DNA from: Marinimicrobium hydrolyticum | GTDB lineage: Bacteria; Pseudomonadota; Gammaproteobacteria; Pseudomonadales; Cellvibrionaceae | Assembly (NCBI RefSeq): GCF_030848505.1 | Contig: NZ_JAVDDU010000012.1 | Location: forward strand, 42,295-106,294 | Reading direction: 5' to 3' | DNA: 64,000 nucleotides | Shown here: one piece after another, positions 47,980-59,111 of the stretch | How the letters are laid out: every line of letters starts with the position of its first letter | Position numbering within the stretch: position 1 is the first letter of the stretch | The notes under the pieces: model-generated | Databases searched by the model: none | What the model saw: the letters and a program-made list of their open reading frames with translations, nothing else | What the model was told of the DNA's origin: nothing | Made by a program: the position numbers and the translations under genes

Positions 47980-49008
47980 CTACCACTCGTAATTGAGCCC
48001 GATCTGCAGGCGTGTATCTTCCCGCCTGGTGTTTTGCTGGGGACGATTGTCGACGTTGTAGTCGATTTTAACTTCCGAGTACAGGCGTGCCGCAATCATG
48101 GTACTGACCCCAGTGGACGAGGTGAGTTGCCAGTCTCCGCCAGACTCGGTGGCCAACACCATTTCACTTTTGTGAAAAAGAGACACGTTCATGGGTAGTC
48201 TGTAGCGAAAGTCCGACCCTACGCGCCAGGCGGTACGTTCTTCGCGGCGATTGAAATCCTCTGGGGGCTGATCCGGCTCTCGATAAACTTCCCCCACGTA
48301 GGCCAAACCACCCGTGAGTGACAATGCCGTTGTGGGATTCTCCCAGAACTGGAAACCGGCACCGCTGGAAAAGTTGTAGTAACGATCCAAGGCACGCAAT
48401 TCGTCAGCACCGTAACGAATTTCATTGTTCAAGAACCAGCGCTCTCGAAAGAACCAGTCCAAACCGTAACGACCGCCCCATTTAACGTCGGAGGATCGGC
48501 GCTGCCTCGAATAGCTGGCGTATTCCACGCGCGCCGTGTGCCGCCAATCATGACGGCGGTACTCCACATTGGAGGTCAACACCCAGTCATCCCGAACGTC
48601 ATTGCCCCGGGCGTAAATACCGGACAAGTTGATTCGACCTTTGTAGCTGTATACACCTTGAATAAAATTCTTGTAGGGGGCGATAACGGCTATTGAAACC
48701 AATGGTACCCGCCGCGGTTCTGCATCACCACCGCAGATGTAGAGCAGGTGCTCATCGTCCATACCCTCGATTAGGCACGGGGTTCTGACGCCATGAATTT
48801 TTAGAGGCTTAGTGGTGGCGATGTCGGCCACATCGGCCTTGTCCACCCTGAGAGTGCCGAACTTTGACGACGCCCAGTAGATGTGCGTCTCGTCGGCTCG
48901 CATAAACTCACCGGAGAGGCGATCACCGTTGCGCAACTCCAGAGTGCTCGCCCAACTGGGGCCGACCATCAGCAAGAGCAATAATAAATACAAGCTCTGT
49001 CGCGTCAC
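47980..49008 (-). CDS. Outer-membrane protein of the YdiY/DUF481 family
   Basis: A 342-residue beta-barrel-type protein. The signal peptide ends SWA at residue 20. Residues 21-120 contain the LELRNGDRLSGEFMRADETHIYWASSKFGTLRVDKADV segment, typical of proteins linking a small beta domain to DUF481. The barrel follows (YSYKGRINLSGIYARGN onward), ending in an aromatic NYEW C-terminus suited to BAM insertion. A Cys pair (TPCLIE, YICGG) could form a disulfide. Function of the family is unknown; E. coli YdiY is acid-inducible. Upstream lies a 291-base gap with no gene I can support. Confidence 0.85.
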   Translation of the reverse strand: MTRQSLYLLLLLLMVGPSWASTLELRNGDRLSGEFMRADETHIYWASSKFGTLRVDKADVADIATTKPLKIHGVRTPCLIEGMDDEHLLYICGGDAEPRRVPLVSIAVIAPYKNFIQGVYSYKGRINLSGIYARGNDVRDDWVLTSNVEYRRHDWRHTARVEYASYSRQRRSSDVKWGGRYGLDWFFRERWFLNNEIRYGADELRALDRYYNFSSGAGFQFWENPTTALSLTGGLAYVGEVYREPDQPPEDFNRREERTAWRVGSDFRYRLPMNVSLFHKSEMVLATESGGDWQLTSSTGVSTMIAARLYSEVKIDYNVDNRPQQNTRREDTRLQIGLNYEW

Positions 49009-49299
49009 ACACGTACCTTTGAGGGCGTATTAACGATGTGCCGTAGAGGCTCATCCGCTCCGGCATTCGGCCAAGACCGGATTCTAGTCCACTGGTTAAT
49101 CAGGAATAATGTCTGCGCCCGCTCAGCTAGCGCGTTCAACTGGGTAGAGAAGCGGTATTCCTTGCCCTCAGCCGGGATCTCTGGCCGTGTTATCGGTTCT
49201 TGCCTGACGGACGAAATTGTTCAGCTGGCCCGATCGCTGACGCATTTTAACATAGCCGCGATAGATGGCCAAATCAAGTAGGTCTGTAAAATCAACCTT

Positions 49300-50697
49300 T
49301 TACGAGACTTTTCGTGACAACACGTCAACTTCTTTAGGCGTTGAGGATAGCGGCAGGGAGGGTTTCCACATCAGATACGCCACCAATAGAATCGCGGGGA
49401 CACCAATGAGTGCTACGTAAATGAAAAACAGAAAGTAATCGTGGCTTTCCACGACAACACCACTGAATCCACCAATAAATTTTCCAGGTAAAGTCATCAG
49501 CGAACTAAAAAGTGCGTATTGCGTGGCCGTATAGGCGCTGTTGACCAAGCTGGACATCCAGGCAATCAGCACCGCCATGGCCAAACCACCGCAAAAGTTG
49601 TCGCCACTGATGGTAATGATCAACATCCAAGTCTCTGGCCCGACTATTGCCATCAGTGAAAACAGCAAGTTGGTGGCCGCCGACAGCATCGCTCCCGCCA
49701 GTAAGACCGGCATGAGTCCATAACGAGGTACTAGCAGGCCTCCAATTACGCCCCCCAAAACCGTCATGGCAACACCGTAAATACCGGTGATATTGGCAAT
49801 GGCGGCTCTCGAAAAGCCGGTATCCAGATAAAAGGGCATGGCCATGGCACCCATGCTGATATCAGAGATCCGGTAGGTACCCACCACCAACAGTAGCACC
49901 ACGGCTTGACGGCCATAGCGCGTAAAGAAATCCACAAACGGACACACTACCGCGCCAATCAGCCAGGCGACTGTGGACCTGACGGTGGGAGGCACATGCT
50001 CGCTGCGCGCCAAATAATTCTGAACTCGCTCTTCCAGGAAAACCGCATCGGACTGGCGAGCGACCTTGGGCTCGGCCGACAAGAGGACGGTCAACATACC
50101 CACACCCATGAGTGCTGCCATGACCAGATAAACCCCCGGCCAATTCACCCAGCCCACCATATGCAGGGCCCCAGCCCCGGCCACCAGGAGAGCCATCCGG
50201 TAACTGAATACGTAAACGGCGGACATGGCGGCCTGACGCTCCGTCGAGGTCGCCTCGATGCGCCAGGCATCAATCGCCACGTCCTGAGTGGCTGACCCGA
50301 AGGCCACCAGCAGCGCAAAGATCGCGATCCAAGCTAGGTCCTGCACCGGGTCGGTCATGGCCATGCCCACCAATCCACCCGCAATCAACAATTGGGCGAG
50401 AAGCATCCAGCTGCGGCGCTTGCCCAGCAAGCGGCCCAGCAGCGGCAGCTGCACCCGATCCACCACCGGCGCCCAGAGCACCTTGATGGAATAGGTAATC
50501 CCGATCCAACTGAAAAAGCCGATGCTGGCGCGGGCTACGCCGGCCTCCGTCAACCACGCGGTGAGCGTGGTAAAAACCAGCATATAAGGCAAACCCGCGG
50601 AAAACCCCAAAAACAGCATGGAGGCCACGCGCGGGTGAAAATAAATACGTAGGGCCTGCCCCCATGAGCGACGGGGCACGGAAGGAATCTCGGACAT
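49300..50697 (-). CDS. ampG: Muropeptide permease AmpG
   Basis: Major-facilitator-type permease that imports GlcNAc-anhydromuramyl peptides for cell-wall recycling. The 465-residue protein has about 12 to 14 membrane segments and the family blocks LGFSAGLPYMLVFTTLTAWL, FFSWIGITYSIKVLWAPVVDR, and GSATQDVAIDAWRIE. The C-terminus is short and charged. Together with ampE and ampD just upstream, it forms a peptidoglycan-recycling neighbourhood that in many relatives also controls AmpC beta-lactamase; no ampR or ampC is in the window. Confidence 0.95.
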   Translation of the reverse strand: MSEIPSVPRRSWGQALRIYFHPRVASMLFLGFSAGLPYMLVFTTLTAWLTEAGVARASIGFFSWIGITYSIKVLWAPVVDRVQLPLLGRLLGKRRSWMLLAQLLIAGGLVGMAMTDPVQDLAWIAIFALLVAFGSATQDVAIDAWRIEATSTERQAAMSAVYVFSYRMALLVAGAGALHMVGWVNWPGVYLVMAALMGVGMLTVLLSAEPKVARQSDAVFLEERVQNYLARSEHVPPTVRSTVAWLIGAVVCPFVDFFTRYGRQAVVLLLVVGTYRISDISMGAMAMPFYLDTGFSRAAIANITGIYGVAMTVLGGVIGGLLVPRYGLMPVLLAGAMLSAATNLLFSLMAIVGPETWMLIITISGDNFCGGLAMAVLIAWMSSLVNSAYTATQYALFSSLMTLPGKFIGGFSGVVVESHDYFLFFIYVALIGVPAILLVAYLMWKPSLPLSSTPKEVDVLSRKVS

Positions 50698-50769
50698 GCA
50701 AATCTCAGTTACTTATCAGTTCACCCAGTGGGCGCCAGCATGGATGGTGCCATGCGTTGTTCGGTACGA

Positions 50770-51255
50770 TTAATCGCGAAAATTGGAAAACTGCAAAGGC
50801 ATATCGATTCCCTCTGCTTCACGCAAAGTTGCCATAACCGCCTGCAGGTCATCACGCTTTTTGCCAGTAACACGCACCTGTTCACCCTGAATCTGGGCCT
50901 GAACTTTTAGCTTGCTGTCCTTGATCATTTTGACAATTTTCTTGCACAGGTCGGACTCCAGGCCCGTACGTACGAACACTTCTTGTTTGACCTGTTTGCC
51001 GGATGCTTTGGGCTCGCGAATATCCAGACAAACGATATCAATGCCGTTTTTTAACAGTGCACCTTGAAGCACATCTAGCAGCTGCTGCACCTGGAAGTCA
51101 GCCTCAGCCGTGAGAATCACCTGGTAGTCGTTGCGCTCAATACTGGCATCAACCCCTTTAAAATCGTACCGGTTACCTATCAGGCGGCTGGCCTGATCCA
51201 CAGCGTTGGTCAACGCGTGCTTGTCGACTTCAGAAACCACATCAAAGGACGGCAT
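50770..51255 (-). CDS. yajQ: YajQ family nucleotide-binding protein
   Basis: A 161-residue protein with two RNP-like ferredoxin folds. Family motifs: [22 protein letters not shown] at the start, [12 protein letters not shown], and the C-terminal [20 protein letters not shown]. The Xanthomonas member binds cyclic di-GMP, and others bind nucleotides or RNA. It is cotranscribed in the ampD-ampE-yajQ direction. The biochemical role in this organism is unknown. Confidence 0.95.
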   Translation of the reverse strand: MPSFDVVSEVDKHALTNAVDQASRLIGNRYDFKGVDASIERNDYQVILTAEADFQVQQLLDVLQGALLKNGIDIVCLDIREPKASGKQVKQEVFVRTGLESDLCKKIVKMIKDSKLKVQAQIQGEQVRVTGKKRDDLQAVMATLREAEGIDMPLQFSNFRD

Positions 51256-51286
51256 TGGAAACCTCGCTATTGAAACTTTTTCGTTG

Positions 51287-52198
51287 TCACACTAACAGGG
51301 TGACCAGTGCCAGCGCACATACCCAGAGTAGCAGAGAACGAGACAACAGGGGCAAACTGGCGTGAATCAACCGACGGCTGTGGTCGGGATCTTCCAGGGG
51401 TATTTCCAGTAATGGCTCTTCCAATCCCACGTTGGTTCCTGCGGCATCGACTTCGCCCAAAACCGCCGGCTCTCCCAGGGCTCCCAGCAATTGGCCTCTG
51501 AGGACCTGTATAGAGGGGAGCGTGAAATTCAGCGCCGTTTGCTTCCAGTGCGAAACACACGTATCAAAATTCCCCGCCATAGCCCAGGTTAACCCCATTA
51601 GGCGAACAACCGGCCACTCCAGAAGCCACACCCAGCGCTCAACAAAACGGTCCGGGGAACGCTCCCGATACAGGAGGCTCAACCGGTACAGCAGGGCACC
51701 CATCGGCCCTAAAATTACGAACCAAAACAATACCGCAAACATGCGTTCGAACCCACGGTAGCTGATCACCGCCAGCGCCTGCTGGTTAAGCGTTTGCCAG
51801 TCTTCCGCATCGGCATCGGTTCCATGGGTCACGCCACCGCGCAGCTCTTCCAGCAACTGGCTCGCCGCCACCGAGTCCTCCCGCTTGCAAGCCACTAAAT
51901 AGGCTTTGACCGCAGCCGAGAAATCGCCTCGCCCGAAGCTATAGAGCAACACGGGAACGGCAATAAAAAACACCCATATGGGGGACAGCCACGCAACCAG
52001 ACCCCATGTCAGCAGCCAAAGAGTCAAGCAAGGCACGAGTATGGCTGTAAGACTGTAGGCACCGGGCACTTTGTTGAGCGCCTCCACACCCTGCAGACGA
52101 TCCATCCAGGCAAAAAACCAGCCGTCGCGCTGCAAGGGCGCACCCGACCCCCACCACTGAACCAGTGCCAACGCAACAATCAAACTGAGAAAAGTCAT
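51287..52198 (-). CDS. ampE: AmpE-family inner-membrane protein
   Basis: Membrane protein of the ampDE operon, related in part to CobD/CbiB. The 303 residues contain about four hydrophobic segments. [50 protein letters not shown] and [24 protein letters not shown] are typical. Its role is not settled; in E. coli and Pseudomonas it is not essential for AmpD function. The start overlaps the ampD stop by four bases. Confidence 0.93.
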   Translation of the reverse strand: MTFLSLIVALALVQWWGSGAPLQRDGWFFAWMDRLQGVEALNKVPGAYSLTAILVPCLTLWLLTWGLVAWLSPIWVFFIAVPVLLYSFGRGDFSAAVKAYLVACKREDSVAASQLLEELRGGVTHGTDADAEDWQTLNQQALAVISYRGFERMFAVLFWFVILGPMGALLYRLSLLYRERSPDRFVERWVWLLEWPVVRLMGLTWAMAGNFDTCVSHWKQTALNFTLPSIQVLRGQLLGALGEPAVLGEVDAAGTNVGLEEPLLEIPLEDPDHSRRLIHASLPLLSRSLLLWVCALALVTLLV

Positions 52199-52779
52199 AT
52201 GGGCTCTATTTTATGGTTTGTTGATAAATGCTGCTTTAGCAGTGACCGGAAATACAGCCAGTCAAAAGCTTCTCCCGGGTCGGTTTTCCGCCCTGGGGCT
52301 ATGTCCTGGTGGCCGACCACTCGCTGCTCCGAAAGCGCTGGAAAACGGGATAACAGCAAAGCGGTTACCCCCGCTAAACGCTGATACTGCGCCTCAGTGT
52401 AAGCAATATCATCGCAACCCTCCAGCTCAATACCAATACTGTAGTCGTTGCAGTTAGTCACGGACTCAAAGCTTGATGCTCCCGCATGCCAGGCGCGATC
52501 GCTCAGGGAAACAAACTGGGTCAGCCCCCCATCGCGCTCAATAAACAAATGTGAGGACACACGCAAATCGGCGATGGTCGCGAAATAGGGGTCTTGCTGA
52601 CTGTCGAGCTGATTGCAAAAAAACTGTTGTACACAGCCGGTGCCAAATTGCCCAGGAGGCAAGCTGATATTATGAATCACCAACAGGCTAACCACCGAAC
52701 CCGCAGGACGCGGATTGAAGTTGGGAGAAGGACAAGCTTGAGCCGACGCCAGCCAGCCGTTGCGAATCTGCTCGTTCAC
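52195..52779 (-). CDS. ampD: 1,6-anhydro-N-acetylmuramyl-L-alanine amidase AmpD
   Basis: Cytoplasmic zinc amidase that strips the peptide from anhydro-muropeptides imported by AmpG, lowering the inducer of AmpC. Zinc ligands are His36 (LLVIHNISLPP), His157 and Asp167 (VGHQDIAPGRKTDPGEAFDW). The 194-residue length and lack of a signal peptide fit. The start is a GTG at 52779 with AAGGGG five bases upstream. That ribosome-binding sequence is half of a hairpin (52785-52804), which may limit translation. Confidence 0.95.
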   Translation of the reverse strand: MNEQIRNGWLASAQACPSPNFNPRPAGSVVSLLVIHNISLPPGQFGTGCVQQFFCNQLDSQQDPYFATIADLRVSSHLFIERDGGLTQFVSLSDRAWHAGASSFESVTNCNDYSIGIELEGCDDIAYTEAQYQRLAGVTALLLSRFPALSEQRVVGHQDIAPGRKTDPGEAFDWLYFRSLLKQHLSTNHKIEPI

Positions 52780-52784
52780 GAAAA

Positions 52785-52804
52785 CCCCTTATGATGATAA
52801 GGGG
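52785..52804 (-). promoter_or_regulatory. Hairpin covering the ampD ribosome-binding site
   Basis: CCCCTTAT and ATAAGGGG pair perfectly around a four-base loop. The 3' arm holds AAGGGG, which is the only ribosome-binding site for the GTG start of ampD. Four T residues follow the stem, so a weak terminator after the DUF1631 gene is an alternative reading. Confidence 0.5.
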
Positions 52805-52879
52805 GATAATACAGGCAGATTAAAGAAGCGCCAACTGCCCTGGCGGACTGTTGCCGCTTCTCTGCCAACACTCACCAAA

Positions 52880-55276
52880 TTATTTGACTCTGGCCTGACG
52901 TAAGTTGCCGATCACAGCCTCCAGGGCCCGATCGAACAACATGCTGTCATCCAGTATCCGCAGGCGCCCCTTCTTCAGGGCCAGGGCCAGCCCCTCGCGG
53001 GTCTCTTCGGCCACTTTCATGCCTGAACGGTTCACGAAAATGTATTTGCCCGTGGCTTTGATGATGGCGGCGAGTCGACAGCGATACCCCTGCCCGCTCT
53101 CATCCAGCATTTCAAACCAGCTTCCCTGGGTAATATTACCAACCAAAGCCAAGTGTTGATCGCCTTCAACCAAAGTGATCTCTTGAGCGGACTCAACCGG
53201 TTCTTGGCTCGATTGAGCGGCAACGGATGGCGCTGCCTCTTCAGGGGCGACCGCGGCAGGCTCGGGAGTTGATTCAACTGGCGTTGCTTCGGCTTCGACA
53301 GCCGCCACCACAGGAGCTTTAGAAACGGCCTCGGGAGCGGGCGCGTCAGCCTCCGTCACGGGCACAGTCACTTCTGTCGCTACTGGGGCTGGTGCAACAA
53401 CTGTGGCAGCCGCCGGCTCTACGTTCGCCGGTTCCGTCTGTGCCGGTGCTACCTGGGCGCGCAAGCGCGACAGGTGCAGCGTTTCCAGCTGTTTGAACAA
53501 TTGAGTCATGCTGTAAGGGTTAAAGGAGATGCCTTCCAACCCGGCACGCAGTTTGGGCAGCAGGCGAGGAACCACCCGGAGCAACTCCTTCCGATTGTTT
53601 TTATCCATGGGCGCACTGACGCTCCACACCAACTGTTCAGCGATTTCGCAGACTTGCTGCCAAGCTTCGCCATCCGCGCCCTGTTTGAGGCAGGTAATAA
53701 ACATGACGTTGGCCCAGGCTTCGCGCAGCAGCTGCTCGGCCTCGACAGGGACCTGAACACCTTCGGTGATTCTGGCCAGTGCCACATTGACTTCAGCACG
53801 CGCACGCTCTGAACGGGCCTTGCCGTCCTCCGCGTCCAAAGTACGCTGCTCCAGGATTTGCGCACGCCGCTTGTCTTTCTCCAAAAATGCCCGGAAATCT
53901 TGCAGCAGCCGTTCAAAAATCCCCATGTCGGTTTCAAAGTCCGACAACACGGTTTGGACTACCGACTCCATTTTCTTATAGAGGTTGTCGGTTCTTTGGC
54001 CAGAGTCCTCGGGCCGCTCCTGCCAACCTAGAGCCGCATTGGCCATTTCGTTCAGTAGACGCCGGGCGGGATGCCCACCTTTACTGAAAAAGGACTTGTC
54101 CGCGATAGCCACCTTTACCATGGGTATCTGTAACCGCCCCAAAAGCGCTTTCATGGGGGCAGCCAGGTTCCGGTCATCGAGAATAAATTCAAACATCATA
54201 CTGACCAGGTTGATGACGTCCTCGTCAACCTGATTGATGTGTTGATCTCTTTGCCCACCCAGCAGACCGTTTAGTAAGGCACGTACATTCACGGTTTGCG
54301 CGCCGCTGGCTACCGGTGCAGGTGCTTGTTGTTGAGCTTGAGACAAGAGCCTGACCAAATCGTCTGTTTGCAGCACCTCTCCGCCGCCGCTGCCGCCAAC
54401 GCCGTGAGCCTGACCCTGCTCAGCTCCACCAAGCAGATCGCGTAAGGTAAGCAACACTTCGTTAGTGTGGGCGTCCTGCCGAACCTCTCCACCAGACTGA
54501 GCGTTATTAACGCTGGCACCGGCACCATAGGCAGTACCAGAGGGGCCTTTCTTGATACGCGGGGCGCGGGTCAATGAAGGCAATATATTGGCTTCGATCA
54601 GAAGTTGATTCAGCCCCTGGTACAGGCTCCCCAGTTGCGTCATTACCTGCTTGTCGAACAATTTGAACAGAACCAGCTTGGCCTTGACGTCTATGCGCGA
54701 GGTCTTGGCAGCCTCGGTAAACGCGTGGCAAATAACATTGGCGCCTAGAGGGTTATTTTTTTGATAAACCTTAACCGGTACCAGGTGGTCAATGCGCATG
54801 ATCAAGTGCTGAATTGGCTCAGCAAACTCATCGTTGGCCTTATTGACCATCCCTTCGGTCGCTACCAACTCCTCCAGCTCGTCGTTCTGCACCAGAGACA
54901 GCTCGTCCACCGATATATCATCGCCCGTGGAATACTCCTCTTTGTGCGCCTGGGGATCCAGGAGCTGGGCGAAGGCTATATCGATACGGCGAAAAAAGGT
55001 CGCCTCCATGGTCCGGCGACGCAACCGCACTTCGCGCATGGAGTCGAAGTAGAGGTTTTGTTCCTGATTGTTTGTGGATTGATCGGCGAGTTCAAAGAGT
55101 GCGTCGTCGGCTTTGTCGAAAAGCTCACGTAAACGCATCTGTAGCTGTTGCCGAGCTTTATCGCGCAGAGAGTGCATGGCGGCAGGCAGGCGGGTAAGCG
55201 CCACGGCGGCCATGCGATCGGGCTTGGGTTTGAGGGGTACGACGTTTTCTTGTCCGGACGGATTGCTTTCACTCAT
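52880..55276 (-). CDS. DUF1631 family protein
   Basis: A 798-residue cytoplasmic protein of the gammaproteobacterial DUF1631 family. It is largely helical, with ALTRLPAAMHSLRDKARQQLQMRLRELFDKADDALFEL at the start and conserved FLLDDRNL-like MMFEFILDDRNLAAPMKALLGRLQIPMVKVAIADKSFF in the middle. An Ala/Pro/Val/Glu-rich linker spans about 610-700. A C-terminal beta-rich domain (LALVGNITQGSWFEMLDES to FVNRSGMKVAE) looks PilZ-like but lacks a clear RxxxR motif. Members are sometimes misnamed thymidine phosphorylase. The function is not known; a link to c-di-GMP is inference from fold and is weak. Confidence 0.88.
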   Translation of the reverse strand: MSESNPSGQENVVPLKPKPDRMAAVALTRLPAAMHSLRDKARQQLQMRLRELFDKADDALFELADQSTNNQEQNLYFDSMREVRLRRRTMEATFFRRIDIAFAQLLDPQAHKEEYSTGDDISVDELSLVQNDELEELVATEGMVNKANDEFAEPIQHLIMRIDHLVPVKVYQKNNPLGANVICHAFTEAAKTSRIDVKAKLVLFKLFDKQVMTQLGSLYQGLNQLLIEANILPSLTRAPRIKKGPSGTAYGAGASVNNAQSGGEVRQDAHTNEVLLTLRDLLGGAEQGQAHGVGGSGGGEVLQTDDLVRLLSQAQQQAPAPVASGAQTVNVRALLNGLLGGQRDQHINQVDEDVINLVSMMFEFILDDRNLAAPMKALLGRLQIPMVKVAIADKSFFSKGGHPARRLLNEMANAALGWQERPEDSGQRTDNLYKKMESVVQTVLSDFETDMGIFERLLQDFRAFLEKDKRRAQILEQRTLDAEDGKARSERARAEVNVALARITEGVQVPVEAEQLLREAWANVMFITCLKQGADGEAWQQVCEIAEQLVWSVSAPMDKNNRKELLRVVPRLLPKLRAGLEGISFNPYSMTQLFKQLETLHLSRLRAQVAPAQTEPANVEPAAATVVAPAPVATEVTVPVTEADAPAPEAVSKAPVVAAVEAEATPVESTPEPAAVAPEEAAPSVAAQSSQEPVESAQEITLVEGDQHLALVGNITQGSWFEMLDESGQGYRCRLAAIIKATGKYIFVNRSGMKVAEETREGLALALKKGRLRILDDSMLFDRALEAVIGNLRQARVK

Positions 55277-55475
55277 GGCGATGTACCGTGGTCTATGACC
55301 GGCGAAATGGCTGTCTGCCAGGAATTATAGCCAAGGCCAAGACACATCCCAGAAGCAAATGGTAATATCGAGATGCCCATCACAATTTCGATTAACTTGT
55401 TATTTTTCTTAGAGTTTTTTTTCTCGAAAAATAAAATAACCGGCCATTAACGGTATAAGACATCGACGCAAATAT

Positions 55476-56877
<1,402 letters not shown>

Positions 56878-56889
56878 GAATAGCCGCCA

Positions 56890-57726
56890 TTAGCTATCCG
56901 CCGAAGGCTCTGTGCTGCCGAGGGATTCGGGAAATTTGCACAGGGCATAAACATCAAACCGGCTGGTTTTTCCGGCAAGTTGATAGGAGGGCTCCCGCCC
57001 GGCCAGAAATGGCGCTTTGCGGGAACGCTTTACCACCACCCGGTAGCGGGCCTTGTCCAGCGCTGCCACCAACAACGTATCGGCGTCCTCGTCTTTACCC
57101 ACCAACTGATGGAAAGCGCGCATTTCCTTTTTCACCTCAGCACTCTTCTGGCGCTCGGGAAACATAGGATCCAGGTAAATAACATCAGGCGCTTCGGTAA
57201 GTTGCTGCACATAGTCAGCACCATCCATATGCACAAGCTCCATCCGGCTCAGAATCGCTCGCAGTTCCGGGTCGTGCGCCGCCATACATCCACGCCGTAA
57301 ACCGTCCTCCAGCAACAGATGGACCAGCGGCGAACGTTCAACCATTGTTAATCGAGAGCCCAGGCTTGCCAGTACAAAGGCATCGCGCCCCAGGCCGGCC
57401 GTTAGATCCACGATGTGCGGATAAATACCGGCTTTGATGCCCACGGCCTTGGCGATCATTTGCCCTTTGCCGCCCCCGAATTTGCGCCGATGATCAACAC
57501 TGCCACTGGCAAATTCGGCACGTACCGGGCCCGGCGCTTTGGCGCCGGTCTGCTGTACCGATAAACCCTGAGCGTCACACACGAGAGTGAAGTCCAGATC
57601 GTGTACATCTTTGGGTTCCACCCCCATTAACAGCGGGCACTCTAGACGTCGCGCCACTTGCGCCGCTTGATCGCGGCTTCCGGTATCGTTGCAAACCACC
57701 GCTACACCAGGAAATGAAGACGTCAT
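56890..57726 (-). CDS. rsmJ: 16S rRNA (guanine1516-N2)-methyltransferase RsmJ
   Basis: SAM-dependent enzyme that methylates G1516 in 16S rRNA. The SAM motif is DLTAGLGRDAFVLASLG, followed by MVERSPLVHLLLEDGL, and the catalytic-type motif is VIYLDPMFPERQKSA. The C-terminal VVVKRSRKAPFLAGREPSYQLAGKTSRFDVY is family-specific. It converges with nadC. Confidence 0.95.
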   Translation of the reverse strand: MTSSFPGVAVVCNDTGSRDQAAQVARRLECPLLMGVEPKDVHDLDFTLVCDAQGLSVQQTGAKAPGPVRAEFASGSVDHRRKFGGGKGQMIAKAVGIKAGIYPHIVDLTAGLGRDAFVLASLGSRLTMVERSPLVHLLLEDGLRRGCMAAHDPELRAILSRMELVHMDGADYVQQLTEAPDVIYLDPMFPERQKSAEVKKEMRAFHQLVGKDEDADTLLVAALDKARYRVVVKRSRKAPFLAGREPSYQLAGKTSRFDVYALCKFPESLGSTEPSADS

Positions 57727-57756
57727 GGGGCTCGATATCCTAATCGTAATGGGTAT

Positions 57757-57787
57757 AAAAAAACCGCCCGAGTTACCTCGGGCGGTT
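57757..57787 (-). terminator. Rho-independent terminator after the OmpA-type lipoprotein gene
   Basis: Minus-strand ACCGCCCGAG / CTCGGGCGGT stem with a small loop followed by seven T residues, 18 bases past the stop codon. Confidence 0.93.
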
Positions 57788-57804
57788 TCGGGGTCACCAC
57801 AATG

Positions 57805-58455
57805 TTACTCGACGGGGACCAGCTCCAACTCTACCCGGCGGTTCTCTTGCCGTCCTTCTGCGGTTGCGTTGGTGGCCACGGGGTAGCGCGGACCGAAGCC
57901 ATAAGTTTCCATGCGCATACGGCTCACATCGCGCGCAGCCAGATAATCGGCAACGCTTTGGGCCCGATTTTCACTCAGAGTCTGATTGAGCTGAGCGCTA
58001 CCCGTGGAGTCCGTATGGCCACTGACCACTACGATGGTTTGGTTAAACTCATTTACCACTTTGGCGACTGAGTTCAAGACCGGGTAAAACTCGGAGCGGA
58101 TCTCGTGGCGACCGGTGGCGAAGGTAATGTTTCCGGGCATTACCAAGTAAAGCTTGTCGCCTTCACGACGCACCTGCACCCCTGTGCCCTGAAGCTCTTC
58201 GCGCAGTTTGGCCTCCTGACGGTCCATGTAGTAACCCACGCCACCACCGATAGCACCACCAGCCACCGCGCCCGTCAAAGCTCCACGAGCCCGGTCAGAT
58301 CGGCTGGCGCTGGCCGCGCCGATCACTGCACCGGCCACTGCGCCTATACCGGCCCCCGTGGCGGTACGGCTGGCCTTGTCTTCACCCGTGTAAGGATCGG
58401 TGGTCGCACAGGCCGTTAAAAATACAATCGCACAAAGCACAACTAGGTATTTCAT
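57805..58455 (-). CDS. OmpA-family lipoprotein with glycine zipper (YiaD type)
   Basis: Outer-membrane lipoprotein that grips peptidoglycan. From the ATG at 58455 the signal ends LTAC with the lipidated Cys16. Residues about 30-75 form a Gly-zipper (GAGIGAVAGAVIGAASAS, GAVAGGAIGGGVGYYMDR). The OmpA C-terminal domain follows, with FATGRHEIRSEFYPVLNSVA, SGHTDSTGSAQLNQTLSENRAQSVADYL and NRRVELELVP, including the Asp and Arg that bind diaminopimelate. A TTG two codons earlier is less likely, as GAGG sits seven bases before this ATG. Confidence 0.93.
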   Translation of the reverse strand: MKYLVVLCAIVFLTACATTDPYTGEDKASRTATGAGIGAVAGAVIGAASASRSDRARGALTGAVAGGAIGGGVGYYMDRQEAKLREELQGTGVQVRREGDKLYLVMPGNITFATGRHEIRSEFYPVLNSVAKVVNEFNQTIVVVSGHTDSTGSAQLNQTLSENRAQSVADYLAARDVSRMRMETYGFGPRYPVATNATAEGRQENRRVELELVPVE

Positions 58456-58591
58456 TGTCAATCCTCTATATGAACTTAAGATCTCTTTTTTGTTAAAACT
58501 TGGTGTTTGCTACCGCTGGCAATTTAATTTTGAGCCTGCCAAGATGGACACCAGAATAGTACAAATGTGACTCCAAAAGATAGGCCGCTTT

Positions 58592-59104
58592 ATGCAGAAG
58601 AACTACTTTTTTGCCAGCATGGGGGCGCTATTATGCAGCCTTATGCTGACCGCATGTGCCGACTATTCGTTCCATATAAACGAACGGACTGTTTATACCC
58701 CCCCACCCTTATTCAAGGACTACAAGCTCGCCGATCGCGCCCTGCACAGGTGTGTTGAACAAACCATTAAGGACAATAGTATTACCGCTGCCGAGCAGCT
58801 TAACCGCCTCAACTGCAGCAGCGCCGGAATTGAATCGCTGGAAGGGCTGGAGCGCTTCAGGCACATCAGTGAGCTCAACCTAGCCAACAATCAATTGACC
58901 GACGTGGAGCAGCTGCGCCGTTTGTCCCGGTTGGAAGTGCTTATACTCAGAGAAAACCAGTTGCAATCGGCGGCGCCGCTGTTGAGCCTGGTTCACCTTG
59001 CGCGGGCTGATTTAAGTGACAATCCGGATTTGCCCTGCGGGGATGCACGCCAGTTGGCCAACCAAGCGGAAGGTACTGTCGTGCTTCCCGAACAGTGCCG
59101 ATAA
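58592..59104 (+). CDS. Small leucine-rich-repeat lipoprotein
   Basis: A 170-residue lipoprotein: the signal ends LTAC with Cys22. The mature part has about four leucine-rich repeats of the bacterial L-x(6)-L-x-L-x-x-N-x-L type (ISELNLANNQLTDVEQLRRLSRLEVLILRENQL). A Cys pair (LNCSSAG, LPCGDA) may cap the repeats. It probably faces the periplasm and binds another envelope component. No known function. It is divergent from the OmpA-type lipoprotein, with 136 bases between the starts. Confidence 0.85.
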   Translation: MQKNYFFASMGALLCSLMLTACADYSFHINERTVYTPPPLFKDYKLADRALHRCVEQTIKDNSITAAEQLNRLNCSSAGIESLEGLERFRHISELNLANNQLTDVEQLRRLSRLEVLILRENQLQSAAPLLSLVHLARADLSDNPDLPCGDARQLANQAEGTVVLPEQCR

Positions 59105-59111
59105 GATTGGA

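Noticed and set aside
49036..49281. Plus-strand frame of 81 codons in the DUF481-ampG gap
   Set aside because: No ribosome-binding site, no recognisable domain, and unremarkable composition; more likely non-coding.
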